From the NCBI GenBank assembly GCA_031292575.1, contig JARLGX010000003.1, positions 1 to 64,000 on the forward strand: a stretch of 64,000 nt of DNA. Direction: 5' to 3'. The notes under the pieces were generated by a model. It searched no databases. It saw only the letters and a list, made by a program, of their open reading frames with translations, and had not been told where the DNA came from. The translations under genes and the position numbers were made by a program. Source of the stretch: Paludibacter sp. (GTDB taxonomy: Bacteria > Bacteroidota > Bacteroidia > Bacteroidales > Paludibacteraceae). The number at the start of each line of letters is the position of its first letter. The first letter of the stretch is position 1. Positions 45,682-54,227 of this stretch are shown piece after piece.

Positions 45682-47226
45682 TCAAAACGGTGGAATTCCA
45701 TGTTTCTTAGCTGGACGATAATCATCTTTATTTTTCGAAACTTCAAGTGCATGCAACAACATATCACGGGTTTCAAGTGGTTCGATAACTGCATCAATAT
45801 ATCCTTTAGAAGCTGCTACATAAGGATTTGCAAATTTCTCAATATATTCCTGCACTTTTTGTTGACGCATTGCATCTTCATCTTCAGCTTCCATAATTTC
45901 TTTGCGGAAAATAATGTTCGCAGCGCCTTCTGGTCCCATTACAGCAATTTCAGCACTTGGCCACGCCAACATAAAGTCAGCACCGAGATGACGTGAATTC
46001 ATTGCAATATACCCTCCACCGTAAGCCTTACGGAGAATAACTGTGATTTTAGGCACAGTGGCTTCGGAATATGCATATAGCATTTTAGCTCCATGGCGAA
46101 TCACACCTGCATGTTCCTGATCTACACCGGGTAAATAACCTGGCATATCTTCTAACGTTACAATTGGAATATTAAATGCATCGCAATAACGGATAAAACG
46201 CGCCGCTTTATCAGAAGCATCACAATCAAGCACACCGGCTAAATACATTGGTTGGTTTGCTACGAATCCGATGGTTTCACCGTCCAAGCGGCCAAATCCG
46301 ACTACAATATTCGCTGCCCAAAGCTCATGTACCTCAAGGAATTTAGAATCGTCGGCGATTGCCAATATAATTTCACGAACATCATAAGGTTGCTTTGGAT
46401 CTGCCGGAATAATATTTTCAATATTTTTCTTCAATCTTGGTTCCTTTGGCTCAACCTTTAAAGCTTTTTGTTGATTGCTATGAGGTACTAGTGAAATTAA
46501 TTCTTTGATTTGCTCAAAACATTCTAATTCGCTTAAAGCATAAAAATGAGCATTTCCTGTAATTTCGGCATGAACGCGTGCACCACCTAAATCTTCTTGA
46601 GATATTTTTTCGCCTAATACAGTTTCAATAACATTCGGTCCGGTGATAAACATTTTTGAAATATTTTCAACAACAAAAACAAAATCAGTCAATGCCGGTG
46701 AATAAACGGCGCCTCCTGCACATGGACCCAGAATAACCGAAATTTGTGGTATAACACCCGAGGCCATGGTATTGCGATAAAAAATTTCGCCATAACCAGC
46801 TAATGCCCCAATACCTTCCTGAATACGAGCACCTCCTGAATCATTTATCCCGATACATGGCACTTTCATTTTAAGTGCATGATCCATAATTTTAGTAATT
46901 TTACGGGCGTGTTTTAGTCCCAGAGAACCTCCCATTACAGTAAAATCCTGTGCATAAATACAAATTGGAGCACCATTCATTGTACCGGTTCCGGTAATTA
47001 CACCATCTCCAGCTAACTCTTTGCTGGCCATTCCGAAATTACGTTCTTCGTGTTCAACGAAAAGGTCATATTCGTGGAACGAATTGGCATCCAACAATGC
47101 AAGAATACGATCGCGGGCAGTCATTTTGCCCATAGCTACTTGTTTTTCAATGGCTTTGTCGCCGCCACCTTTTTCTACAATAGCTTTTTTTTGCCGCAAT
47201 GCCAGAATGTTTTTCTTTAAAGTCAT
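45682..47226 (-). CDS. Acyl-CoA carboxylase carboxyltransferase subunit
   Basis: The 514-residue crotonase-fold transferase has two domains. Marks are GGGDKAIEKQVAMGKMTARD, VITGTGTMNGAPICIYAQDF, GINDSGGARIQEG, LGPCAGGAVYSPALTDF and, in the second half, EDMPGYLPGVDQE and RKAYGGGYIAMNSR. This is the subunit shared by propionyl-CoA carboxylase (beta) and methylmalonyl-CoA decarboxylase (alpha). No biotin carboxylase or membrane decarboxylase subunit is nearby, so direction of use cannot be decided. It is cotranscribed with the biotin carrier. Confidence 0.92.
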   Translation of the reverse strand: MTLKKNILALRQKKAIVEKGGGDKAIEKQVAMGKMTARDRILALLDANSFHEYDLFVEHEERNFGMASKELAGDGVITGTGTMNGAPICIYAQDFTVMGGSLGLKHARKITKIMDHALKMKVPCIGINDSGGARIQEGIGALAGYGEIFYRNTMASGVIPQISVILGPCAGGAVYSPALTDFVFVVENISKMFITGPNVIETVLGEKISQEDLGGARVHAEITGNAHFYALSELECFEQIKELISLVPHSNQQKALKVEPKEPRLKKNIENIIPADPKQPYDVREIILAIADDSKFLEVHELWAANIVVGFGRLDGETIGFVANQPMYLAGVLDCDASDKAARFIRYCDAFNIPIVTLEDMPGYLPGVDQEHAGVIRHGAKMLYAYSEATVPKITVILRKAYGGGYIAMNSRHLGADFMLAWPSAEIAVMGPEGAANIIFRKEIMEAEDEDAMRQQKVQEYIEKFANPYVAASKGYIDAVIEPLETRDMLLHALEVSKNKDDYRPAKKHGIPPF

Positions 47227-47257
47227 AAAACTTTTATTTAATTAAACATAAAGTTAT

Positions 47258-47318
47258 GGGTTGATTTTATTCAACCCTAATATCGGGAACAAAAGTAACA
47301 CTTTTATTGTTAAAGTGT
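47258..47318 (-). promoter_or_regulatory. Promoter and two dyads upstream of the carboxyltransferase
   Basis: Minus-strand TACTTTTG (47290-47297) matches the -7 box; a TTG at 47320-47322 lies 22 bp upstream. An inverted repeat ACACTTT/AAAGTGT (47298-47304 with 47312-47318) fills the spacer between the boxes, as an operator would. A second one, GGGTTGA/TCAACCC (47258-47264 with 47271-47277), would form a hairpin in the leader. The regulator is unknown. Confidence 0.4.
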
Positions 47319-47353
47319 GCAATTTTGAAAATCGTTACAATTAATGTGGATAA

Positions 47354-47875
47354 TTATTTGGCAATCAACTTTTTTAAAATATTGTTTCTCGCGGCATTAA
47401 AACCTTTGGAGTAATCGTCAGGTGAAATAGTTTCGAGATAAGTTCTAAATTCAGTTATAAAATCGGGTTCTATTTTGCAAATTTCAAATAAAATCTTCAT
47501 CGAAATTACCTGAACAGATATGGCTGATCTTGGAGATATCATCCTCTCAAAACATGTGTTAATAAACTCTACAGAAATGGAACTTGGCAAAGCTATATTA
47601 TTAAGTATTGATAAACATCCTCGTTGTAATCCAGCATTCTTTGTGGAAATTATCAGGCTCGCAAGTTCGTTAAATTGCCTATAGGTAAACCATTCGGGAT
47701 GTTTTTCACTAATCTTCTGACAAGCCCAGGCGGCTCGCCAGGCTACTTTGTTATCTGAATCGAATATCAATTGGTAAACGATATTAAAATCGAATGGATT
47801 TGCAAAAATTTCTTCAACTAAATGATCCACAAAGTGTTTGGATAGCGGACGGAAAAGTTGCTCTCGATAATCCAT
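47354..47875 (-). CDS. HEAT-like repeat protein of unknown function
   Basis: A 173-residue all-helical protein, not assignable to a named family. Helical pairs with a HEAT-like rhythm are visible (KVAWRAAWACQKISEKHPEW; LQRGCLSILNNIALP; SVQVISMKILFEICK). No signal peptide or membrane segment. Such proteins often act as scaffolds. It is followed by the promoter of the carboxyltransferase gene and preceded by the DUF721 gene with a 37-nt gap. Confidence 0.75.
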   Translation of the reverse strand: MDYREQLFRPLSKHFVDHLVEEIFANPFDFNIVYQLIFDSDNKVAWRAAWACQKISEKHPEWFTYRQFNELASLIISTKNAGLQRGCLSILNNIALPSSISVEFINTCFERMISPRSAISVQVISMKILFEICKIEPDFITEFRTYLETISPDDYSKGFNAARNNILKKLIAK

Positions 47876-47912
47876 ATTTATTTAATTAACAGCAAACAAA
47901 TAACAGAATTTT

Positions 47913-48203
47913 CTACTTAAACACTATATCAACAATTACTTCGGCTCCAACATATATGTTTAGCGATTTCCTTATTTCCTCCCGCGACAAAAACAAATCG
48001 TGACGCAAAACCGAAGAAGTCAGACTTACGTACAACACTTTGTTCCTAATACTTAAATCGGAGGTATATTTCATAATATTATTCCCCAGCACCTGAGGCC
48101 AGGCATCAATTAATCGCCTTTCGAACAGTGGCTTGTCTAAATGCTGTTCTTTCAATACCTGAAGAATAACATCACTGAGCAATTCAGTATTTTTCTTACG
48201 CAT
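47913..48203 (-). CDS. DUF721 (DciA-like) protein
   Basis: Short protein with the DUF721 pattern: an N-terminal helix (LLSDVILQVLKEQHLD), then RLIDAWPQVLGNNIMKYT and LYVSLTSSVLRHDLFLSREE. Relatives include the helicase-loading protein DciA and small nucleic-acid-binding proteins (family knowledge). The frame opens at a TTG at 48215, but the ATG at 48203 (MRKKNTELL) is preferred, giving 96 residues. Confidence 0.8.
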   Translation of the reverse strand: MRKKNTELLSDVILQVLKEQHLDKPLFERRLIDAWPQVLGNNIMKYTSDLSIRNKVLYVSLTSSVLRHDLFLSREEIRKSLNIYVGAEVIVDIVFK

Positions 48204-48227
48204 TAATTTTAACAATTAGAATTCGTT

Positions 48228-49178
48228 CTAACGCAATTTCAAAATTTGACCCAACTTAGCTCCTGCAGAATAATCCATGTTATTCATTTTGTAAAGACTT
48301 ACTATCTTTATTCCATAATCCTGAGCAATACTATGCATAGATTCACCTTGTTGTACAGCATGCGTTTCAGAGTTCTTTGGAGCTTTATTCTTTTTGTACG
48401 AAATGAAAACACGCGTTCCAGGTTTCAATTCTTGAGTAGAATTAATATCGTTATAACTACGTAAACGTTCTTCACTCATTCTAAATTCATCGGCAATCGC
48501 CGCATATGAATCGCCAAACACAGAAGTAACAAATTTCACTCCATTTACTTTATAAATTTGATGATTTACTACCGCTTTTATTGATCCTATTGATCCCCCA
48601 GATTCATTATTTTCAGTTTTATTTGAAGCGTTATTATCACTAAAATTCTGTACAGTAGCAGCCACCTCTAAATCAAAACGATGTAAATCATACGTTTCAA
48701 TTATTGAAATAAGTTTATATGCATAAGTCGGATCGGTGGCATAACCTGCCTTTTTTAAACCATAAGCCCACCCTTCATAATCGGTAGGTTTCAAATTAAA
48801 TAGAAATGAATAACGGGGTCTGGTCTTTAAAAAATTTGCATGATCTTCATACGAATCAGTCACTTGATCATATTTACGGAAACATTCTCCTTTTTCATCG
48901 TCATCGCGGTAAATCTTTTGTCCCGTCCAGTCTGTGCATTTAATACCAAAATGGTTATTCGATTCTTTTGCAAAACTGCTTTGCCCTGCACCCGATTCCA
49001 ATAAGCCTTGCGCCAGAATAATGCTGGCAGGAATTCCATGCTCTTTTTGTTGTTTCTCAGCCAGTTGTTGATATTGTTGTATGTAAGCCATGTAAGCTCG
49101 GTTTCGAGTTTGCGCAAAAGCTAAACTACAAATAAATAAGAACGTAACAAGAAATTTAACCTTAATATTAACTTTCAT
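48228..49178 (-). CDS. Secreted glucosaminidase with LysM domains
   Basis: A signal peptide (MKVNIKVKFLVTFLFICSLAFAQ, in pieces MKVNIKVKFLVTF and LFICSLAFAQ) is followed by a GH73-type N-acetylglucosaminidase domain with catalytic Glu in LAQGLLESGAGQSSFA and the YEDHANFLKTRPRYSFLF block. A Ser/Asn-rich linker and two LysM-like modules come next; the last is HAVQQGESMHSIAQDYGIKI. It cleaves peptidoglycan in the periplasm. The frame extends to 49208, but the ATG at 49178 puts the signal peptide at the N-terminus. Confidence 0.88.
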   Translation of the reverse strand: MKVNIKVKFLVTFLFICSLAFAQTRNRAYMAYIQQYQQLAEKQQKEHGIPASIILAQGLLESGAGQSSFAKESNNHFGIKCTDWTGQKIYRDDDEKGECFRKYDQVTDSYEDHANFLKTRPRYSFLFNLKPTDYEGWAYGLKKAGYATDPTYAYKLISIIETYDLHRFDLEVAATVQNFSDNNASNKTENNESGGSIGSIKAVVNHQIYKVNGVKFVTSVFGDSYAAIADEFRMSEERLRSYNDINSTQELKPGTRVFISYKKNKAPKNSETHAVQQGESMHSIAQDYGIKIVSLYKMNNMDYSAGAKLGQILKLR

Positions 49179-49205
49179 CCTCAAAATTATTGTTTTAATT
49201 TGCCA

Positions 49206-49263
49206 CAAATTTAAAACTAATTAATCAAAATATCCGTTTTGATTAGAAAATTTCATATTTTTG
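49206..49263. promoter_or_regulatory. Divergent promoter region
   Basis: On the minus strand TAAATTTG (49206-49213) serves the glucosaminidase gene. On the plus strand TATTTTTG (49256-49263), with a TTTG at 49238-49241, serves the cytidine deaminase gene. Both match the -7 box; the -33 spacings are shorter than ideal. Confidence 0.4.
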
Positions 49264-49337
49264 TACTTATTCAAATAAATTGATCGGCTATCAATCAAAT
49301 TATGTAACTCAATCAAGTAATTATTCATAAACGTATT

Positions 49338-49820
49338 ATGCAAAGAAAAACAATAGAAACTAACTTATCAATATATAAATTTGATGAACTTGAAGAGAGT
49401 AAACAAGAGCTTATACATAAAGCAAAAGAGCAAGTAAACAAAGCCTATGCGCCTTATTCCGGATTTTTTGTTGGTGCAGCGGTAGAATTAGAAAACGGAG
49501 AAATCTTTGCCGGAAGTAATCAGGAAAACTCTGCTTATCCTTCGGGACTTTGTGCTGAACGCATAGCCATGTTTTATGCCAACGCCCAATATCCGGATGT
49601 GGCTGTAAAATCTATTGCTATAGCTGCATTTACAAATGGTAATTACCTTCAGGAACCAATTACACCTTGTGGTTCGTGCCGACAGGTTTTACTTGAATCA
49701 GAAATGCGTTTTGAAAAAGATATTACAATTTTGCTTTACGGCACAAAGTACGTTTTTGTATTAGAAAATGTAAAGCAACTCTTGCCATTATGCTTTGAAA
49801 AAAATAATTTACAGGGTTAA
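49338..49820 (+). CDS. cdd: Cytidine deaminase
   Basis: It hydrolyses cytidine and deoxycytidine to uridine forms in pyrimidine salvage. The zinc site is complete: Cys72-Ala-Glu74 (Glu is the proton shuttle) and Pro110-Cys111-x-x-Cys114. AYAPYSGFFVGAAVELENG binds the substrate. The length (160) is slightly above the short tetrameric type because of an N-terminal extension of about 25 residues. It starts at the ATG at 49338. Confidence 0.93.
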   Translation: MQRKTIETNLSIYKFDELEESKQELIHKAKEQVNKAYAPYSGFFVGAAVELENGEIFAGSNQENSAYPSGLCAERIAMFYANAQYPDVAVKSIAIAAFTNGNYLQEPITPCGSCRQVLLESEMRFEKDITILLYGTKYVFVLENVKQLLPLCFEKNNLQG

Positions 49821-49948
49821 TTCTCAATTTTTACAAGCCTGTTTTTAGCATATTTCTTGTTTTTTTCAATAATTATAAGTACATTGCGAACCTAAAACAG
49901 AAAGGAATATTCAATCTTTCAATTTTTAATTTGGAAACCAATAACATA

Positions 49949-50332
49949 ATGAAAAAAACAAAATTCAATATTGAATATCAACTCAAATCAGCATCAATTA
50001 ATGTTCTCTGGAATTCAATCAGCAACCCGCTGGGATTGGCTGAATGGTTTGCCGATGGAGTAACTGTTGATGGAAATGATTTCACTTTTTCGTGGGATGG
50101 AAATGAACAAACTGCCAGTTTAATTCATACAAAACAAAACAATAACATTCGGTTTCAATGGATTGAAGATTCGAATACTGATTTCTACTTTGAATTAAAA
50201 ATAGCTGCAATGGAAGTTACCGACAATCTGGCATTAGTAATAACTGATTTTGCGGAGCCCAATGAAAAAGACGATTTAATTATGCTTTGGAATAAACAAG
50301 TAGAGGTACTGAGACGAAAAACAGGAATTTAA
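49949..50332 (+). CDS. START-like (SRPBCC) domain protein
   Basis: A small helix-grip protein of 127 residues. FNIEYQLKSASINVLWNSIS begins the fold, SNPLGLAEWFADGV and FTFSWDGNEQTASLIH follow, and FRWIED-like strands complete it. This is the AHSA1/START-like group common in Bacteroidota. The ligand is unknown. The frame opens at a TTG at 49931; the ATG at 49949 (MKKTKFNIEY) is the preferred start. Confidence 0.82.
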   Translation: MKKTKFNIEYQLKSASINVLWNSISNPLGLAEWFADGVTVDGNDFTFSWDGNEQTASLIHTKQNNNIRFQWIEDSNTDFYFELKIAAMEVTDNLALVITDFAEPNEKDDLIMLWNKQVEVLRRKTGI

Positions 50333-50479
50333 TTGAACTTTTTCTGTTCCTATTTACTGTTTACGACGTGTTATTACAAAATTTAGAATAAGACCATTTG
50401 GCACAATATGCTAAATGGTTTTTTGCCTCATAAAAATAGGAACAAGCTGCATATTAAGCTAATTTCGCAAAACTAATAC

Positions 50480-50509
50480 TTGATTATTGAACTTTTTGCA
50501 GTAATTTTG
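50480..50509 (+). promoter_or_regulatory. Promoter for the lptF/G-ribBA genes
   Basis: TTG (50480-50482), 19 bp, then TAATTTTG (50502-50509): a good match to the Bacteroidota consensus at the expected spacing. The start codon at 50530 follows about 20 nt later, giving a very short leader. Confidence 0.6.
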
Positions 50510-50529
50510 TTGCTCCAAAAAAAACACGT

Positions 50530-51987
50530 ATGTTTCAATTGAAAAAAATCGATTCTTATATTTTTAAACGCTTTTTTACGTTGTTTTTGATGACTTTCCT
50601 CATCTGCATTTTTATTTTATTAATGCAATTTTTATGGAAACATGTCACTGAATTAGTAGGCAAAGGAGTTGGTTGGTCAGTTTTATCTGAGTTTTTCATA
50701 TATGCAGTCTTTTCGCTGATTCCAATGGCATTACCACTTGCCATTTTATTAGCCTCGCTGATGACATTTGGAAATTTGGGTGAGAATTTTGAACTTTCAG
50801 CCATGAAGTCTGCCGGCATTTCTCTTTTTCGAATTATGCGCCCGTTAATTATCTTTATTTCATTTGTTTGCGTAGGTGCATTTTTCTTTTCAAACTACGT
50901 GTTACCAATTTCTCAGACCAAGTTATGGACTTTAATCATATCATTAAGAGAAAAATCGCCTGAATTTGATATTCCGGTAGGAGAGTTTTATTCGGGAATC
51001 AATGGCATAAACATTTATGTCAGAGAAAAAGAAAAACATTTGCTTAAAAACTTGATGATTTACGATTTCTCGGGCGGTTTTGAAAATGCAACTGTTATGG
51101 TTGCCGATTCAGGACGTGTACAATTTACATTGGACAAAAAATACATTTTGCTCTCACTTTATGATGGCGAGAGCTTTGCGAATTTAACTAATCAGCGAAT
51201 AAGCAGCTCTGCTTCAAGCATTCCCTATCGTCGTGAAACATTTAAAACGAAAGATATTTTAATCGATTTTGATTCTGGATTTAATCGGTTCAGCGAATCT
51301 ATGCTTCAGGACCAGCATGTTAGTAAAAATCTTAAGCAACTTACCCAATCTATCGATTCTGTTAGTAAAATTGCCACATCTACAAGTAGAAATATAGCAA
51401 AAGGATTAATTAATCAACATTTCTTCGGAAGAGATGTTTTAAGTAATATTCATGTTACAGACAGTTTAAAGAAAGACAAAAAAATATTGAATGCCGACTC
51501 TCTTTTCTTGTCATTAAATCAAGAATCGATGGTTCGGGTTGGAAATTCGGCCTTAGACAAGGCCAAATCCATGAAAGATCAGGTTACGTACAATAAAGTG
51601 ATGTTGGATGATCCTGTGAACTACGTTATTCGTCACGAAATTGAGAGACATAGAAAATTTACACTCTCATTTGCATGTTTAATTTTTTTCTTTATTGGAG
51701 CCCCACTTGGAGCTATTATACGAAAAGGCGGTTTAGGAATGCCGGTAGTAATTTCTGTAATAATGTTTATAATCTATTATATCATTGATAACACTGGTTA
51801 TAAAATGGCACGCGAAAGTATTTGGCCTACGTATGAAGGCATGTGGCTAAGTTCTTTTGTACTATTACCTATCGGAATCTTCCTTACATACAAATCAGTG
51901 GTAGATGCGACGATATTTAATGCGGTACCATTTATAAAAATATGGAATGTGATTAAAATTAAGTATAACACCATTCGCAACAAATAA
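50530..51987 (+). CDS. LptF/LptG-family permease (YjgP/YjgQ)
   Basis: An inner-membrane component of the lipopolysaccharide export ABC transporter. It has membrane helices near residues 12-35, 55-80 and 100-120 ([38 protein letters not shown]), a long periplasmic beta-jellyroll middle, then three helices at the C-terminus ([30 protein letters not shown]). [13 protein letters not shown] is the coupling region to the ATPase. Which of the two (F or G) it is cannot be told. The middle domain is longer than in enteric bacteria. Confidence 0.88.
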   Translation: MFQLKKIDSYIFKRFFTLFLMTFLICIFILLMQFLWKHVTELVGKGVGWSVLSEFFIYAVFSLIPMALPLAILLASLMTFGNLGENFELSAMKSAGISLFRIMRPLIIFISFVCVGAFFFSNYVLPISQTKLWTLIISLREKSPEFDIPVGEFYSGINGINIYVREKEKHLLKNLMIYDFSGGFENATVMVADSGRVQFTLDKKYILLSLYDGESFANLTNQRISSSASSIPYRRETFKTKDILIDFDSGFNRFSESMLQDQHVSKNLKQLTQSIDSVSKIATSTSRNIAKGLINQHFFGRDVLSNIHVTDSLKKDKKILNADSLFLSLNQESMVRVGNSALDKAKSMKDQVTYNKVMLDDPVNYVIRHEIERHRKFTLSFACLIFFFIGAPLGAIIRKGGLGMPVVISVIMFIIYYIIDNTGYKMARESIWPTYEGMWLSSFVLLPIGIFLTYKSVVDATIFNAVPFIKIWNVIKIKYNTIRNK

Positions 51988-52006
51988 AACTAATTTGATT
52001 GAATAT

Positions 52007-53230
52007 ATGAAATCAACATTAAATACGATTGAAGAAGCCATTTTAGACATAAAAAATGGAAAATTTATAATAGTAGTAGATGACGAAGACCGTGAAAATG
52101 AAGGTGACTTTATATGCGCAGCCGAAAAAGTCACTCCCGACATGGTTAATTTCATGATTACTCACGGTCGTGGAGTTGTTTGTGCGCCCTTAACCGAAGA
52201 TAGGTGTGACGAATTAGAATTAGAAATGCAGGTTGATAAAAACACTTCAATTCATTCAACTCCTTTTACCGTAAGTGTTGATAAATTGGAAGGATGCACC
52301 ACTGGTGTTTCAGCCGCAGATCGTGCCGCAACGTTTCAGGCATTAGCTAATCCAATTTCAAAGCCCGACACCTTTGGTCGTCCTGGGCATATTTTCCCGC
52401 TCAGAGCCCGCAATAAAGGAGTATTACGCAGAGCCGGACACACTGAAGCTGCAGTAGATTTGGCTCGTTTAGCAGGGCTCTATCCAGCCGGAGCTTTAAT
52501 CGAAATAATGAACGAAAATGGCACTATGGCCAGGTTGCCTGAACTAATGGAAATCGCCGATAAATTTGATTTAAAGATAATCACAATTAAAGATTTGATA
52601 GCTTACCGACTGAAAACAGAATCGTTAGTAGAAATGGGCGAAAAAGTTAATATGCCTACAAAATACGGTAATTTTAAACTCATTCCTTTTCGTCAGGTTT
52701 CTAACGGAATGGAGCATGTGGCACTTATTAAAGGCGAATGGGAAAAAGACGAACCGATTTTGGTTCGGGTACACTCTTCTTGCATTACCGGTGATATTTT
52801 TGGATCTATGCGCTGCGAATGTGGTGATCAACTTCATAAGGCAATGCAACTTATTGAAAAAGAAGGAAAAGGTGTTGTTGTATATATGAATCAGGAAGGT
52901 CGTGGAATAGGATTGATGAACAAAATCAAAGCCTACAAGTTGCAAGAAGAAGGCATGGATACGGTTGATGCTAACCTTCATTTAGGTTTTGATGCTGACG
53001 AACGTGACTACGGCGTTGGAGCACAGATATTGCGCGAGATAGGCGTTACAAAGTTTCGTTTAATGTCAAATAACCCTGTGAAACGTATTGGTTTAGAAGC
53101 TTATGGATTGTCAATTGTTGAAAATGTGGCGTTGGAAATAGAACCAAATCAGTATAATGCATTTTATATGCAAACCAAAAAGAATAAAATGGGACATGAT
53201 TTGAAATATGTAAAAGGAAAAGACGAGTGA
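52007..53230 (+). CDS. ribBA: Bifunctional DHBP synthase / GTP cyclohydrolase II
   Basis: It catalyses the two entry reactions of riboflavin synthesis. The N-terminal DHBP synthase part has [21 protein letters not shown] and [14 protein letters not shown], and [14 protein letters not shown]. The C-terminal cyclohydrolase II part has [20 protein letters not shown] with the three zinc-binding Cys and [19 protein letters not shown]. Both parts look complete. The frame opens at a TTG at 51995, and the ATG at 52007 is preferred. It starts 19 nt after the permease gene, so they are probably cotranscribed. No FMN riboswitch is evident. Confidence 0.94.
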   Translation: MKSTLNTIEEAILDIKNGKFIIVVDDEDRENEGDFICAAEKVTPDMVNFMITHGRGVVCAPLTEDRCDELELEMQVDKNTSIHSTPFTVSVDKLEGCTTGVSAADRAATFQALANPISKPDTFGRPGHIFPLRARNKGVLRRAGHTEAAVDLARLAGLYPAGALIEIMNENGTMARLPELMEIADKFDLKIITIKDLIAYRLKTESLVEMGEKVNMPTKYGNFKLIPFRQVSNGMEHVALIKGEWEKDEPILVRVHSSCITGDIFGSMRCECGDQLHKAMQLIEKEGKGVVVYMNQEGRGIGLMNKIKAYKLQEEGMDTVDANLHLGFDADERDYGVGAQILREIGVTKFRLMSNNPVKRIGLEAYGLSIVENVALEIEPNQYNAFYMQTKKNKMGHDLKYVKGKDE

Positions 53231-53297
53231 GATTATGACTTTGTAAAGTACAAAGATTGAAATATTATTCAGTTGAAATATCTGAAAAAATAAATTT

Positions 53298-54059
53298 ATG
53301 AAAACAGCTTTAATTACAGGAGTAACTTCGGGTTTTGGGCATGCCATTGCCTTACGTTTAGCCGGATTGGGTTATAATCTGGTCATTACCGGTCGCCGGA
53401 TTGACCGATTAAATGAACTTACAAAACAACTAAAATTAGATTTTCCCGTAGAAGTATTTCCGCTTTGCTTTGATGTACGAGATAACGAAGCTTGTACCAA
53501 AGCTATTCAATCTCTTCCTGAATCTTTTCAAAAAATTGATTTATTAGTTAATAATGCTGGACTTGCTGCCGGAGCCTCGCCTTTTCAGGAAAGTGATTTG
53601 ACCGATTTCGACCAAATGATTGATACCAATGTAAAAGGTTTGCTCTACATGACTAAATTAATTGTTCCGGGAATGATTGAACAAAAAAGTGGTCATATCA
53701 TTAACATATCTTCTATTGCCGGTATTGAAGTTTATCCAAACGGAAGTGTTTATTGTGCGTCGAAACATGCTGTAAATGCCATTACAAAAGGCTTACGCAT
53801 TGATTTGATTCAACATGGAATAAAAGTAAGTTCGGTTTCGCCAGGTTTAGCCGAAACTGAATTCTCGATTGTACGTTATCATGGGAATGAAGAAAAAGCA
53901 AAAGCAGTTTATGCCGGACTGATACCTCTTAATGCCGAAGATATTGCTGATACGGTGGAATTTATCGTTACCCGACCGGCACATGTAAGCATTAACGATA
54001 TTCAAATTAATCCTGCGCAACAGGCTAACACGTATATATCACACAGAAATAGCAATTAA
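53298..54059 (+). CDS. SDR-family oxidoreductase (YdfG-like)
   Basis: The classical short-chain dehydrogenase fold: TGVTSGFG (residues 7-14, cofactor loop), VITGRRIDRL with basic residues suggesting NADP preference, NNAG, and the catalytic Ser in NISSIAG with YCASK (Tyr-x-x-x-Lys). GLAETEFSIVRYHG matches the YdfG/serine 3-dehydrogenase subgroup acting on 3-hydroxy acids. The physiological substrate is uncertain. It starts 67 nt after ribBA. Confidence 0.88.
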   Translation: MKTALITGVTSGFGHAIALRLAGLGYNLVITGRRIDRLNELTKQLKLDFPVEVFPLCFDVRDNEACTKAIQSLPESFQKIDLLVNNAGLAAGASPFQESDLTDFDQMIDTNVKGLLYMTKLIVPGMIEQKSGHIINISSIAGIEVYPNGSVYCASKHAVNAITKGLRIDLIQHGIKVSSVSPGLAETEFSIVRYHGNEEKAKAVYAGLIPLNAEDIADTVEFIVTRPAHVSINDIQINPAQQANTYISHRNSN

Positions 54060-54140
54060 TATGTTCATTAATGTTACCTAAAACTCCTCCAAATCAAGAT
54101 ATTTTTGACTAGTAATAACATTATTTAAAAAATTTATCTT

Positions 54141-54148
54141 ATTTTTGT
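54141..54148 (+). promoter_or_regulatory. Promoter -7 box for the DUF349 gene
   Basis: TATTTTTG matches TAnnTTTG, 80 nt before the start at 54228. No well-spaced -33 element is visible. Confidence 0.35.
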
Positions 54149-54227
54149 ATCAGCATATTTTATGCCTTCTAAATTTGAACTTTTTGGTTGAAATACAAAA
54201 CCAAATTTATAAAAATAAATATTGAAA

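Noticed and set aside
51988-52006. FMN riboswitch before ribBA
   Set aside because: Only 19 nt separate the genes, too short for any riboswitch, and none is visible upstream of the permease gene.
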